Positions 37,553-45,802 of a stretch of 62,742 nt of DNA are shown here, in pieces. Below the pieces are notes generated by a model. The model made no database searches. It saw nothing but the letters and a program-made list of their open reading frames with translations, and was not told the DNA's origin. The stretch is from Nocardia testacea NBRC 100365 (GTDB lineage: Bacteria; Actinomycetota; Actinomycetes; Mycobacteriales; Mycobacteriaceae): the NCBI RefSeq assembly GCF_000308775.1, contig NZ_BAGJ01000126.1, positions 1 through 62,742 of the forward strand. The letters run 5' to 3'. The position numbers and the translations under genes are program-made. Each line of letters opens with the position of its first letter. Positions within the stretch are counted from its first letter, which is position 1.

Positions 37553-39060
37553 TGTGGACTCCGCTGCCGGAAGTCGAGTGCCTGCATCACATCGTGGGCG
37601 GTGGGCATATCGCCGCCGCGCAGATCGCAGACGGTCCACGCGACCCGCAGCGCCCGGTCGGCGCCGCGCGCCGAGATACGGCCCAGCCGCAAAGCCGCCT
37701 CGACCGGAGCTGTCGTCTCCGCGGGCAATGGATACAGCCGGCGCAGTGCGTGGCCGGGGACCTCGGCGTTGGTGCGCCATCCCGCGTCGCGCCACCGGGC
37801 GACGGCGGCGGCGCGGGCGGCGGTCACCCGACTGCGCACGGTCGCGCTGTCCTCCGACTCCACCGCGGCCAGACCGGCGCCCGACAGTGGATGCATCTGC
37901 AACCAGATATCGATGCGGTCCATCAGCGGACCCGAGAGCTTGCCGAGATATCGGCGCCGGGCGAGCGGGGCACAGATGCAGTCCACATCGCGGGCCGGGG
38001 CGCACGGGCAGGGGTTGGCGGCGAGGACCAGCTGGAAACGCGCCGGATAGCGGGCCACTCCGTCGCGGCGCGCGATCCGTACCTCCCCCTCTTCCAGCGG
38101 TGTCCGCATCGCCTCGAGCACCTTGGCGCCGATCTCGGCGCATTCGTCCAGGAACAGGACCCCGCGGTGGGCGCGACTCACCGCACCGGGCCGCGCCGAT
38201 CCCGAACCGCCGCCCACCATGGCGCTCACCGACGTCGAATGGTGGGGGGCGACGAAGGGCGGACTGGTGATCAGGGGTTGTTCGTCGGAGAGTGTGCCGG
38301 CGACCGAATGGACGGCGGTGACCTCGAGCGCCTCGTCCTCCGACAGTGGCGGGAGTACTCCGGGCAGGCGTTGGGCCAGCATGGTCTTCCCGATTCCGGG
38401 CGCCCCCGTGAGCAGCAGATGGTGACCACCGGCCGCGGCGACCTCGAGGGCCCAGCGCGCTTCGTGCTGCCCGGCGACATCCCGCAGGTCTCCGCCCGGC
38501 GCGCTCGGCTGTGGTGGGTGCACTCCCGATGGCTCCTCCAGGCCCCCTTCGCCCCGTAACCAGTCGACGGCGGCACGCAGTGTCGGTGCGCCCAGCACCC
38601 GGATTCCGGCGACGAGGCCCGCTTCCGGAAGGGCCGCCGCGGGGACCACCACCGTCTTGCGGCCGGCCCGGCGCGCCGCGAGCACGGCGGGCAGGATGCC
38701 ACGGACCCTGCGCAACCGCCCGTCGAGGGCGAGTTCGCCCAGCAATACGGTGCCCGTGAGGCGCTCGGAGGGCACGATATCGGCCGCGTCCAGCACCGCG
38801 ACGGCCAGCGCGAGATCGTAGACCGAGCCCACCTTCGGTAGCGTCGCCGGCGACAGGGCCAGGATCACCCGGCCATCGGGCCATTTCTCGCCGGTGTTGG
38901 CCACCGCCGCCCGGACCCGGTCCCGGGATTCCTGCAGCGAAGTATCGGGCAGCCCTACCAGATGTACCGACGGCAGCCCTTGGCCGATATCGGCCTCGAT
39001 CTCCACGACCTGCCCGTCGATCCCGCGCACCGCGATCGAGCAGGCCCGGCCCAGCGGCAT
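37549..39060 (-). CDS. comM: Mg-chelatase-like AAA+ helicase ComM (YifB)
   Basis: A 503-aa protein with an N-terminal Lon-S16-like domain (residues 1-170), then an AAA+ domain with Walker A LLTGAPGIGKTMLAQRLPG (about residues 217-235) and Walker B GVLFLDECAEI. A Cys-rich NPCPCAPARDVDCICAP insertion follows. In Vibrio ComM is a branch-migration helicase in natural transformation; in actinobacteria the role is unproven. ATG 39060 shares one base with the yraN stop (TGATG), and the stop overlaps dprA, so yraN-comM-dprA is a coupled unit as in Rv2898c-Rv2896c. Confidence 0.96.
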   Translation of the reverse strand: MPLGRACSIAVRGIDGQVVEIEADIGQGLPSVHLVGLPDTSLQESRDRVRAAVANTGEKWPDGRVILALSPATLPKVGSVYDLALAVAVLDAADIVPSERLTGTVLLGELALDGRLRRVRGILPAVLAARRAGRKTVVVPAAALPEAGLVAGIRVLGAPTLRAAVDWLRGEGGLEEPSGVHPPQPSAPGGDLRDVAGQHEARWALEVAAAGGHHLLLTGAPGIGKTMLAQRLPGVLPPLSEDEALEVTAVHSVAGTLSDEQPLITSPPFVAPHHSTSVSAMVGGGSGSARPGAVSRAHRGVLFLDECAEIGAKVLEAMRTPLEEGEVRIARRDGVARYPARFQLVLAANPCPCAPARDVDCICAPLARRRYLGKLSGPLMDRIDIWLQMHPLSGAGLAAVESEDSATVRSRVTAARAAAVARWRDAGWRTNAEVPGHALRRLYPLPAETTAPVEAALRLGRISARGADRALRVAWTVCDLRGGDMPTAHDVMQALDFRQRSPQ

Positions 39061-39416
39061 CAGAACACCGCCCGCAGATGCTCGATCACGGGCTGGGCGG
39101 TACGCGGGAGCAGGATCGAGACGACGTCGAAACGGATCCGCTGCCAGGGACCGTCCTGTTCGGTGAGCCAGAGCAGTGCCAGGCGGCGGATCCGCTGTTG
39201 CTTGTCGTAGGTGACGGCCTCGGCCGGTGTCCCGAATCCGAGCCCCGATCTGGTCTTCACCTCGACGAAGGCGGTCACTCCCGCATCGCGGACCACCAGG
39301 TCCAGTTCGCCGTACCGGCACCGCCAGTTACGGCAGACGATCTCCATACCGGAGGCCTGCAGATACCGGGCCGCCAGCTCCTCCCCTTGTGCGCCGAGCG
39401 CCGTGTTGTGTGCCAC
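39060..39416 (-). CDS. yraN: UPF0102 (YraN) nuclease-fold protein
   Basis: A 118-aa PD-(D/E)XK-fold protein. NTALGAQGEELAARYLQASGMEIVCRNWRCRYGELDLVVRD (about residues 4-44) and FVEVKTRSGLGFGTPAEAV carry the D...ExK core. Function unknown, though nuclease activity and a link to DNA processing are suspected from gene neighbours comM and dprA. GTG 39416 was chosen to match the family N-terminus. Two DnaA-box-like repeats lie about 60-90 nt upstream. Confidence 0.93.
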   Translation of the reverse strand: MAHNTALGAQGEELAARYLQASGMEIVCRNWRCRYGELDLVVRDAGVTAFVEVKTRSGLGFGTPAEAVTYDKQQRIRRLALLWLTEQDGPWQRIRFDVVSILLPRTAQPVIEHLRAVF

Positions 39417-39477
39417 GTGCCCAGCATCCGCCGCCGACTCGCCGGCCCACGGCGCCGACCTGCGCAAACAAGCGACC

Positions 39478-39504
39478 TGTGGACAACCGGCGGCCTGTGG
39501 ACAA
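39478..39504 (-). promoter_or_regulatory. Two DnaA-box-like repeats upstream of yraN-comM-dprA
   Basis: On the minus strand TTGTCCACA occurs twice, at 39504-39496 and 39486-39478, 18 bp apart. Each copy continues as AGGYCGC, making a 15-bp direct repeat. Both match the actinobacterial DnaA box exactly. The pair lies in the promoter region of the yraN-comM-dprA genes, in the 121-bp gap after the DUF2469 gene. Confidence 0.5.
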
Positions 39505-39537
39505 GTCCGTCAGGGGCACGAGCACGCAGCGCTCAGC

Positions 39538-39843
39538 TCATTCGGGCAGGCGCAGGTCCGGTTTCTCCAACTCCTCGATGTTCACGTCCTTGAACGTGAT
39601 CACCCGGACATGTTTGACGAAGCGCGCGGGCCGGTACATATCCCAGACCCAGGCGTCGCTCATCCGTACTTCGAAGTACACCTCGCCGTCGGCGTTCTGC
39701 GGTCGTAGCTCCACCGAGTTGGCCAGATAGAAGCGGCGTTCGGTTTCCACCACGTACGAGAACTGACCGACGATGTCCTTGTACTCCCGGTAGAGCGAGA
39801 GCTCCATCTCGGTTTCGTATTTCTCGAGGTCCTCGGCACTCAT
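39538..39843 (-). CDS. DUF2469 conserved protein
   Basis: A 101-aa acidic protein almost identical in pattern to Rv2901c: MSAEDLEKYETEMELSLYRE at the start and RVITFKDVNIEELEKPDLRLPE at the end. It is conserved across actinobacteria and of unknown function. ATG 39843 matches the family start exactly; an in-frame upstream ATG would add 17 basic residues. GGAGG lies 12 nt before the chosen start. Confidence 0.95.
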   Translation of the reverse strand: MSAEDLEKYETEMELSLYREYKDIVGQFSYVVETERRFYLANSVELRPQNADGEVYFEVRMSDAWVWDMYRPARFVKHVRVITFKDVNIEELEKPDLRLPE

Positions 39844-39981
39844 CTGGTGGAACGTCCTCCTTCTCGCCGCCTTGCGTCTGCTCACATCATCGCTCATCGC
39901 GCCCGGGCATGTCACCGTGGGCCGGGGCGCACACCGTCGCCGCACCGCGCGGCGGGCCGCGCCGGCCCGCGTTAGCCCCGG

Positions 39982-40728
39982 TCAGGCGGCGCCGCCGGCC
40001 TCCACTGTCGCCAGTGCCAAAGATTCCGCCGCCCCGGGGACCGGCGTGCCGCATTCGCGCACCGTGCGCCACGACCGCCGATGTTCCGGGCAGGGCCCGA
40101 GCCGGCGCAGCGCTTCCAGGTGCTGCGAGGTGTTGTAACCCTTGTGCTCGGCGAAACCGTAGCCCGGCCGCTGCCGGTCGAGTTCGACCATCATCCGGTC
40201 CCGGGTGACCTTGGCCAGGACGCTCGCCGCCGCGATACAGGCGGCGCTGGCGTCGCCGCCGATCACCGGCAGCGACGGGACCGCCAGCCCCGGCACCCGG
40301 AACCCGTCGGTGAGCACATAGCCCGGCGAGCAGTCCAGCCCCGCCACCGCACGGCGCATCCCCTCGATATTGGCAACGTGGATTCCGATGGCATCGATCT
40401 CCGCGGCGGGAATCACGACGACCTTCCAGGCGAGAGCCAGCCGCTTGATCACCGGGAACAGTGCTTCACGGGCGGACTCGCTCAGTTTCTTGGAGTCGTC
40501 GAGTCCGGCGAGCGCTGCGGATGCTTTCGGGGCGAGGACACACGCGGCGACCACCAGCGGGCCGGCGCTCGGACCGCGGCCCGCCTCGTCGACACCCGCG
40601 ACCGGCCCCAGGCCGCTGCGGATCAGCGCCGAATCGAGGGTCCGCAGGCCCGCGGCCTTGCGCACCACCACCCGCGGCGGCCAATTGCTGCCTCGCCCGG
40701 CACCCGCGGCACGGTTACTACGTGTCAC
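39982..40728 (-). CDS. rnhB: Ribonuclease HII
   Basis: The 248-aa RNase HII removes single ribonucleotides and RNA from RNA-DNA hybrids. The catalytic residues lie in [20 protein letters not shown] (about residues 43-62, DE pair) and [18 protein letters not shown] (Asp in TRD). The C-terminal [31 protein letters not shown] segment is typical. The GTG start has GAGGTGG 3-9 nt upstream. It lies between DUF2469 and lepB, as Rv2902c does. Confidence 0.96.
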   Translation of the reverse strand: MTRSNRAAGAGRGSNWPPRVVVRKAAGLRTLDSALIRSGLGPVAGVDEAGRGPSAGPLVVAACVLAPKASAALAGLDDSKKLSESAREALFPVIKRLALAWKVVVIPAAEIDAIGIHVANIEGMRRAVAGLDCSPGYVLTDGFRVPGLAVPSLPVIGGDASAACIAAASVLAKVTRDRMMVELDRQRPGYGFAEHKGYNTSQHLEALRRLGPCPEHRRSWRTVRECGTPVPGAAESLALATVEAGGAA

Positions 40729-40906
40729 TGGCCACCTCGCGACAGATGATCGGGAACCACCGCCCGATTATCGCGCACCGGACCGAGCGCGGCACCGGTA
40801 GGTCCGGTGGAGGCCCGGTCGAACAGCTTGTCCGGCAAGGTGATCGGCGCCGCGACCGCGCGGACCGCACGGTGGTTTCCGTGGAGCGAACGCGAAAAGA
40901 TCGCGC

Positions 40907-41689
40907 CTACTGTGGATTCTGCGATGTCACCGGACCGATCCGGCCGGGCGGCCAGATCTTGAAGACTGCCTTGCCGCGGACGTTCTCGATGGGCACCGTG
41001 CCCTGCAGATCGTCACCGACATGGGCGCGGGAGTCACGCGACTCGTTGCGGTTGTCGCCCATCACCCACAGGTGGCCCGGGGGTACCAGCACCGGGCCGA
41101 AGACCCGGCCCACCGGATAGGCGGCGTTCTGCTGGCCCGCCACCCATGGGTAGTCGTCGGCGACGTAGGGCTCGTCCAGCGGTTTCCCGTCCACCATGAC
41201 CCGGCCCTGTTCGTCGCAGCACTCCACGGTCTGGCCGCCGACCGCGATCACCCGTTTCACCAGATCGTTCTCATCGGGCGGGACCAGGCCGAAGAAGGCG
41301 AAGAAGTTCTGGATACCGCGCACCGCGGGATTGTCGGAGCGGATCGAGACGTAGTGGTCGTTCCAGGACGGCGGGCCGACGAACACGACCACGTCACCGG
41401 GCTTCGGATCGCTCCAGTAGTAACTCACCTTCTGCACGTAGATCCGGTCGCCGGTGCAGCCGGCGCACCCGTGCAGGGTGGGTTCCATGGATTGGGAGGG
41501 AATGACATAGGGGCGGCCGACGAAGGTGACCATGAGGGCGGCGATGATCGCCGCGATGACCAGCAGGATGGGGAGTTCCTGCCAGAACGGCCGCTGCCGC
41601 TTCGCTTTGACCTGCTTTCGCGCACGACGCCTTCTCGGCGGTTCGTTCCTGGAATCGGATCCCGAAACCGACCAACTCTCATCTGCCAC
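40907..41689 (-). CDS. lepB: Type I signal peptidase
   Basis: The 260-aa membrane protease removes Sec and Tat signal peptides outside the membrane. A basic N-terminus is followed by one transmembrane helix (LPILLVIAAIIAALMVTF, about residues 40-57). The catalytic Ser is in VIPSQSMEPTLHG (about residue 68) and the Lys in ENDLVKRVIAVGGQTVECCD. The C-terminal WVMGDNRNESRDSR box is clear. GTG 41689 follows TACGCT by 6 nt. A terminator-like hairpin ends at the -10 box, so lepB has its own start after rplS. Confidence 0.95.
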   Translation of the reverse strand: MADESWSVSGSDSRNEPPRRRRARKQVKAKRQRPFWQELPILLVIAAIIAALMVTFVGRPYVIPSQSMEPTLHGCAGCTGDRIYVQKVSYYWSDPKPGDVVVFVGPPSWNDHYVSIRSDNPAVRGIQNFFAFFGLVPPDENDLVKRVIAVGGQTVECCDEQGRVMVDGKPLDEPYVADDYPWVAGQQNAAYPVGRVFGPVLVPPGHLWVMGDNRNESRDSRAHVGDDLQGTVPIENVRGKAVFKIWPPGRIGPVTSQNPQ

Positions 41690-41695
41690 GCGAAC

Positions 41696-41701
41696 AGCGT
41701 A
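41696..41701 (-). promoter_or_regulatory. -10 box TACGCT of a probable leaderless lepB promoter
   Basis: TACGCT lies 6 nt before GTG 41689. Its first two bases coincide with the foot of the 41700-41736 hairpin. Confidence 0.5.
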
Positions 41702-41736
41702 GCCCGGTGCCACAACGGATTCGTGGCACCGGGCTA
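41700..41736 (-). terminator. 14-bp perfect hairpin between rplS and lepB
   Basis: TAGCCCGGTGCCAC and its exact complement enclose a 9-nt loop. It lies about 65 bp past the rplS stop and 10 bp before the lepB start. There is no T-run. Probable terminator of rplS. Confidence 0.75.
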
Positions 41737-41802
41737 CATAGACCGTTCGCCGAGGTCACCGCGGTGCGCCGTGGCGCACGGGTGTCGGCGGTCAGCGACG
41801 GG

Positions 41803-42144
41803 TCAGCGCTTTTCTTTGATCTTGGCGGCCTTACCGCGCAGCTCGCGCAGGTAGTACAGCTTGGCCCGGCGGACGTCACCGCGGGTCACCACATCGATGT
41901 GATCGATGGTGGGGCTGTGCACCGGGAAGGTGCGCTCCACGCCGACACCGAACGACACCTTGCGCACGGTGAAGGTCTCGCGGATACCGCCGCCCTGGCG
42001 CCGGATGACGACGCCCTTGAAGACCTGGATACGTTCCTTGGAGCCCTCGATGACCTTCACGTGCACATTGAGGGTGTCGCCCGGACGGAAGTCGGGGACG
42101 TCGCTGCGCAGCGAGCTCTCGTCGACGAAATCAAGGGTGTTCAT
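41803..42144 (-). CDS. rplS: 50S ribosomal protein L19
   Basis: The 113-aa L19 sits at the 30S-50S interface. [34 protein letters not shown] starts the protein, and the family core [25 protein letters not shown] (about residues 39-63) is clear. ATG 42144 was chosen over ATG 42150 because AAGG lies 6 nt upstream of it. It forms the trmD-rplS-lepB neighbourhood known elsewhere, but here trmD is separated from it by several genes. Confidence 0.98.
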   Translation of the reverse strand: MNTLDFVDESSLRSDVPDFRPGDTLNVHVKVIEGSKERIQVFKGVVIRRQGGGIRETFTVRKVSFGVGVERTFPVHSPTIDHIDVVTRGDVRRAKLYYLRELRGKAAKIKEKR

Positions 42145-42266
42145 GATCATCCTTCTGATGGTCGCGCGAACAGAGGAACCTGGCGGCGCATATGCTCGAC
42201 CGGTTCGTGCTCCGAATGTGGGATGCGCCCGGGTGATGCCCAGGCCAACCTGTGCATTGTGCCAGA

Positions 42267-43199
42267 TCAGCGGTCGCTTTCGGAAACCGGCCCGACCGGA
42301 CCCGCCGGTTCCTCGGCGTCACCGCCTCGATCATGCGGCCACAGGTGCAGATCCTGCAGCAGCGGATGCTGCCGCGGCGGTGGCGGCGGCGCCGGTACCA
42401 CCTTACGCGTCAGCTCCACCTCGGCCGCCGACCGCGCGTGATCGACATCCGGGCTACCGGCGATCAGGTCCTGGACGAAGATCTTGGCCCGGATCACCGG
42501 GCGCCGGTACCGGCGTTCCCGCACGATGGCGCGATACATGAGCCGCCGGCGGCTGCCGTAACGCCAGCGCGCCCACGGGGCACCCGGCCGGCTGAGCCGC
42601 AGTGCGCCCACGACCAGCAGCGGCAAGAAGAACATGCCGAACAGCCCGGTCCAGATCTTGCCCTTGGCGATGACCACGGCGGCCAGCGCCAGATTCACCG
42701 CGGCGAATCCGGCGACCAGCAGTCTCGTGCCGGCGCCGGGCTGGTGCCGCACACCGTTGATTTCCAGCAGCCACAGCGGATGGAACCCCAGCAGCAGCAG
42801 GCCGGTGACCGCGAGAGCGACGAACACCGCGTCCACCGAGGTCCGGCCCTGCTCCTCCCAGTACACATCGCGCAGGTAGTACAGCAGGGCGAATTCGTCG
42901 AGCACGAGCGCGGCCCCGACGCCGAAAACGGCCGCCAGCACCGACGCGGTGGTGGTGCCGGTGCCCCCGGCTCCGGCGATCATGCCGATACCGGAGATCA
43001 GCACCAGCACCACACCGAACACCATGTGGTGGATATGCACGCCGCCGGACTGCAGGTTGCCGGGCCACCAACGCACCCGGGCCCGGATGAGCCGGACGCT
43101 GACCCGGATCACCAGGAATCCGGTGATGAAGCCGAACAGAAAGCAGAGCAGCGGGAGCCGGCCCGCGGCGATCACGTCCTCGGACAGCCACTGCCGCAT
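42267..43199 (-). CDS. Integral membrane protein, unknown function
   Basis: A 310-aa protein with about seven hydrophobic helices in the first 210 residues and a basic, then Pro-rich, cytoplasmic tail (PAPPPPPRQ near residue 270). A His-rich motif [17 protein letters not shown] (about residues 51-67) and a conserved-looking [25 protein letters not shown] (about residues 100-124) suggest a metal- or heme-linked membrane protein, but no named family comes to mind. It stands between rplS and tex with start ATG 43199. Confidence 0.75.
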   Translation of the reverse strand: MRQWLSEDVIAAGRLPLLCFLFGFITGFLVIRVSVRLIRARVRWWPGNLQSGGVHIHHMVFGVVLVLISGIGMIAGAGGTGTTTASVLAAVFGVGAALVLDEFALLYYLRDVYWEEQGRTSVDAVFVALAVTGLLLLGFHPLWLLEINGVRHQPGAGTRLLVAGFAAVNLALAAVVIAKGKIWTGLFGMFFLPLLVVGALRLSRPGAPWARWRYGSRRRLMYRAIVRERRYRRPVIRAKIFVQDLIAGSPDVDHARSAAEVELTRKVVPAPPPPPRQHPLLQDLHLWPHDRGGDAEEPAGPVGPVSESDR

Positions 43200-43223
43200 A
43201 CCGGCCCCCGATTCAGCTCGTGG

Positions 43224-45722
43224 TCACTTCCCGAAACCCGCCCGGCGCAACGCGTCGGCCATGGCACCGTTCACCGGTGCATTATCGCGCCGGCCGTCCC
43301 GGCCCTGCCCGCGATTGCGTCCCTGACCGCCACCGTTCCCGCCACCGCGGCCGCTCTGCCCGTTGCCCTGCGCGCCCCGGTTCTTGTCGTTGCGGCCCTG
43401 GCCGCGGCCACCACCGTCGCGCCCGCCGGTCCGGGCGGCGTCGCGACCACCCTGGCCGCGGCCACCGGAGCCCTGGCCGCGTTCGGGTTTGCCCGACCCG
43501 GGTTCGTCGTCGAGGCGCAGCGACAAGCCGATGCGCTGGCGCGCGACGTCGACCTCGAGCACCTTGACCTTGACCACATCGCCGGATTTGACCACCTCGC
43601 GGGGGTCGCGCACGAAATTGCGCGACATCGCCGAGACATGGACCAGCCCGTCCTGGTGCACACCGATGTCGACGAAGGCGCCGAACGCGGCGACATTGGT
43701 GACGACGCCCTCCAGTACCATCCCGGGCTCCAGATCGGCGACCTTCTCGATCCCGGCCGCGAATTCCGCGGTCTTGAACTCCGGGCGCGGGTCGCGACCG
43801 GGCTTCTCCAGTTCGCCGATGATGTCGGTCACCGTGGGTAGACCGAATTTCTCGTCGGTGAAATCGGCCGGGCGCAGCGTGCGCAGGACCGCGCCGTTAC
43901 CGATGACCTCGGAGATCCCGGTACCGGTGGAATCGAGGATGCGGCGCACCACCGGATAGGCCTCCGGGTGCACGGCCGAGGTGTCGAGCGGATCGTCACC
44001 GCCGCGGATCCGCAGGAACCCCGCGCACTGTTCGAACGCCTTGGGGCCCAGCCGCGGGACGTCGAGCAGAGCGGTACGACTCCGGAAGGGACCGTGCCGG
44101 TCACGATGGGCCACAATGCTCTCGGCCACCGAACCGGTGACACCGGAAACCCGCGACAGCAGCGGCACCGAGGCGGTGTTCACATCGACGCCGACCGCGT
44201 TCACCGCGTCCTCCACCACTGCGCCCAGGGACCGGGCCAGCAGGGTTTCCGAGACATCGTGCTGGTACTGGCCGACACCGATGGACTTCGGCTCGATCTT
44301 CACCAGTTCGGCCAGCGGATCCTGCAATCGGCGCGCGATGGATACCGCGCCGCGCAGCGAGACGTCCATATCGGGCAGTTCCTGGCTGGCGTAGGCCGAC
44401 GCGGAGTACACCGACGCCCCGGCCTCGGAGACCACGATCTTGGTCGGCTTGTTCTCCGGGATCCGTTCGATGAGTTGCGCGGCCAGCGCGTCGGTTTCCC
44501 GGGACGCCGTACCGTTACCGATGGCGATGAGTTCGACGCCGAACCGCGCCACCAGGGCGCCGAGGACCGCCAGTGATTTCTCGGTCTGGTTCTGCGGTTT
44601 GTGCGGGTACACGACCTCGGTCGCGAGAACCTTTCCGGTGCCGTCGACGACGGCGACCTTGACGCCGGTGCGGTAGCCGGGATCCAGGCCCATGGTGGTG
44701 CGCGTGCCGGCCGGCGCGGCCAGCAGCAGATCGCGCAGATTGGCGGCGAAAACGTCCACCGCGTCGCGTTCGGCGGCCTGCCGTAGCCGCATCCGGGTGT
44801 CGATACCGAGGCTCACCTGGAGTTTGGTCCGCCAGGCCCAGCGCACGGTGTCGAGCAGCCAGCCGTCGGCGGCGCGACCGGCCTCGGCGATCGAGAACCG
44901 CTGGGCGATCCGCGCCTCGTAGATGCTGCGCTCGCCGGGTGCGAGCTCGGAATCGGCGGGTTCGGGATCGAGGTGCAGGCTGAGCACCTCCTCCTTCTCG
45001 CCACGCAGCAGCGCCAGGATGCGATGGGAGGGCAGGGCGGCGAATTCCTCACCGAATTCGAAGTAGTCGGCGAATTTCGCCCCGGCCTCTTCCTTACCAG
45101 GACGGACCGTGGCGGTGAGACGGCCCCGGTTCCACATGAGTTCGCGGAGTTCACCCACCAGATCGGCGTCTTCGGCGAAACGTTCGACGAGGATGGCGCG
45201 CGCGCCCTCGAGCTGTTCGGCGGAATAATCGGCCGGATCGGTCTCCGGATTCTCGAGCAGCGCGTCGGCGACGGGTTCGTGCCCGGCCTCGCGCGCGATC
45301 TGAGCCTTGGTGCGACGCTTGGGCTTGTAGGGCAGGTAGATGTCCTCGAGCCGGGCCTTGGTCTCGGCCAGCAGCAGCTGCCGGTGCAGGGCGTCGTCGA
45401 GTTTGCCCTGGCCGCGAATGGATTCGATGATGGCGGCCCGGCGTTCGTCGAGTTCGCGCAGATAGTGCAGGCGTTCCTCGAGCGTCCGCAGCTGAGCGTC
45501 GTCCAGACCGCCGGTGATCTCCTTGCGGTACCGGGCGATGAACGGCACCGTCGACCCGGCGTCCAGTAGCTCGACGGCAGCCCGGACCTGGTTCTCCCGC
45601 ACCGAGAGTTCGTCGGCGATGCGCCGGCTGACGGAGCCGGACACCACCGGGCCGGTGGCGGGGTCTGCAGGCGAGTCGGTGGAAATGGTCTCGGGGTCCG
45701 AGGTCTGCGGCACTGTCGTCAC
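43224..45722 (-). CDS. tex: Tex-family RNA-binding protein
   Basis: An 832-aa S1-domain protein of the Tex family. Tex_N covers about residues 25-200 (VPFIARYRKEITGGLDDAQLRTLEERL). A YqgF-like domain has TTMGLDPGYRTGVKVAVVD near residue 339, followed by the helix-hairpin-helix region. An S1 domain lies near residues 660-735 (GMVLEGVVTNVAAFGAFVDIGVHQDGLVHVS). The end is a long Gly/Arg/Asn/Gln tail (about residues 745-815) before a short helix. Tex binds nucleic acids and affects transcription and ribosome processes. GTG 45722 lies 7 nt after TAGTGT; GTG 45725 is adjacent. Confidence 0.94.
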   Translation of the reverse strand: MTTVPQTSDPETISTDSPADPATGPVVSGSVSRRIADELSVRENQVRAAVELLDAGSTVPFIARYRKEITGGLDDAQLRTLEERLHYLRELDERRAAIIESIRGQGKLDDALHRQLLLAETKARLEDIYLPYKPKRRTKAQIAREAGHEPVADALLENPETDPADYSAEQLEGARAILVERFAEDADLVGELRELMWNRGRLTATVRPGKEEAGAKFADYFEFGEEFAALPSHRILALLRGEKEEVLSLHLDPEPADSELAPGERSIYEARIAQRFSIAEAGRAADGWLLDTVRWAWRTKLQVSLGIDTRMRLRQAAERDAVDVFAANLRDLLLAAPAGTRTTMGLDPGYRTGVKVAVVDGTGKVLATEVVYPHKPQNQTEKSLAVLGALVARFGVELIAIGNGTASRETDALAAQLIERIPENKPTKIVVSEAGASVYSASAYASQELPDMDVSLRGAVSIARRLQDPLAELVKIEPKSIGVGQYQHDVSETLLARSLGAVVEDAVNAVGVDVNTASVPLLSRVSGVTGSVAESIVAHRDRHGPFRSRTALLDVPRLGPKAFEQCAGFLRIRGGDDPLDTSAVHPEAYPVVRRILDSTGTGISEVIGNGAVLRTLRPADFTDEKFGLPTVTDIIGELEKPGRDPRPEFKTAEFAAGIEKVADLEPGMVLEGVVTNVAAFGAFVDIGVHQDGLVHVSAMSRNFVRDPREVVKSGDVVKVKVLEVDVARQRIGLSLRLDDEPGSGKPERGQGSGGRGQGGRDAARTGGRDGGGRGQGRNDKNRGAQGNGQSGRGGGNGGGQGRNRGQGRDGRRDNAPVNGAMADALRRAGFGK

Positions 45723-45729
45723 CACCCGC

Positions 45730-45735
45730 ACACTA
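45730..45735 (-). promoter_or_regulatory. -10 box TAGTGT of a probable leaderless tex promoter
   Basis: TAGTGT lies 7 nt before GTG 45722, with no ribosome-binding site. Confidence 0.45.
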
Positions 45736-45802
45736 CATTCGCCCGATGACAGCCCGGCCGCGCCCGGCCCCGGGCGGGCGGGGCCGGGCACGGCGGACAC
45801 GG

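Noticed and set aside
43224..43490. Tex C-terminal repeats as a DNA tandem repeat or frameshift
   Set aside because: The frame is intact to a normal stop and ends in a sensible helix, so it is treated as protein low complexity.
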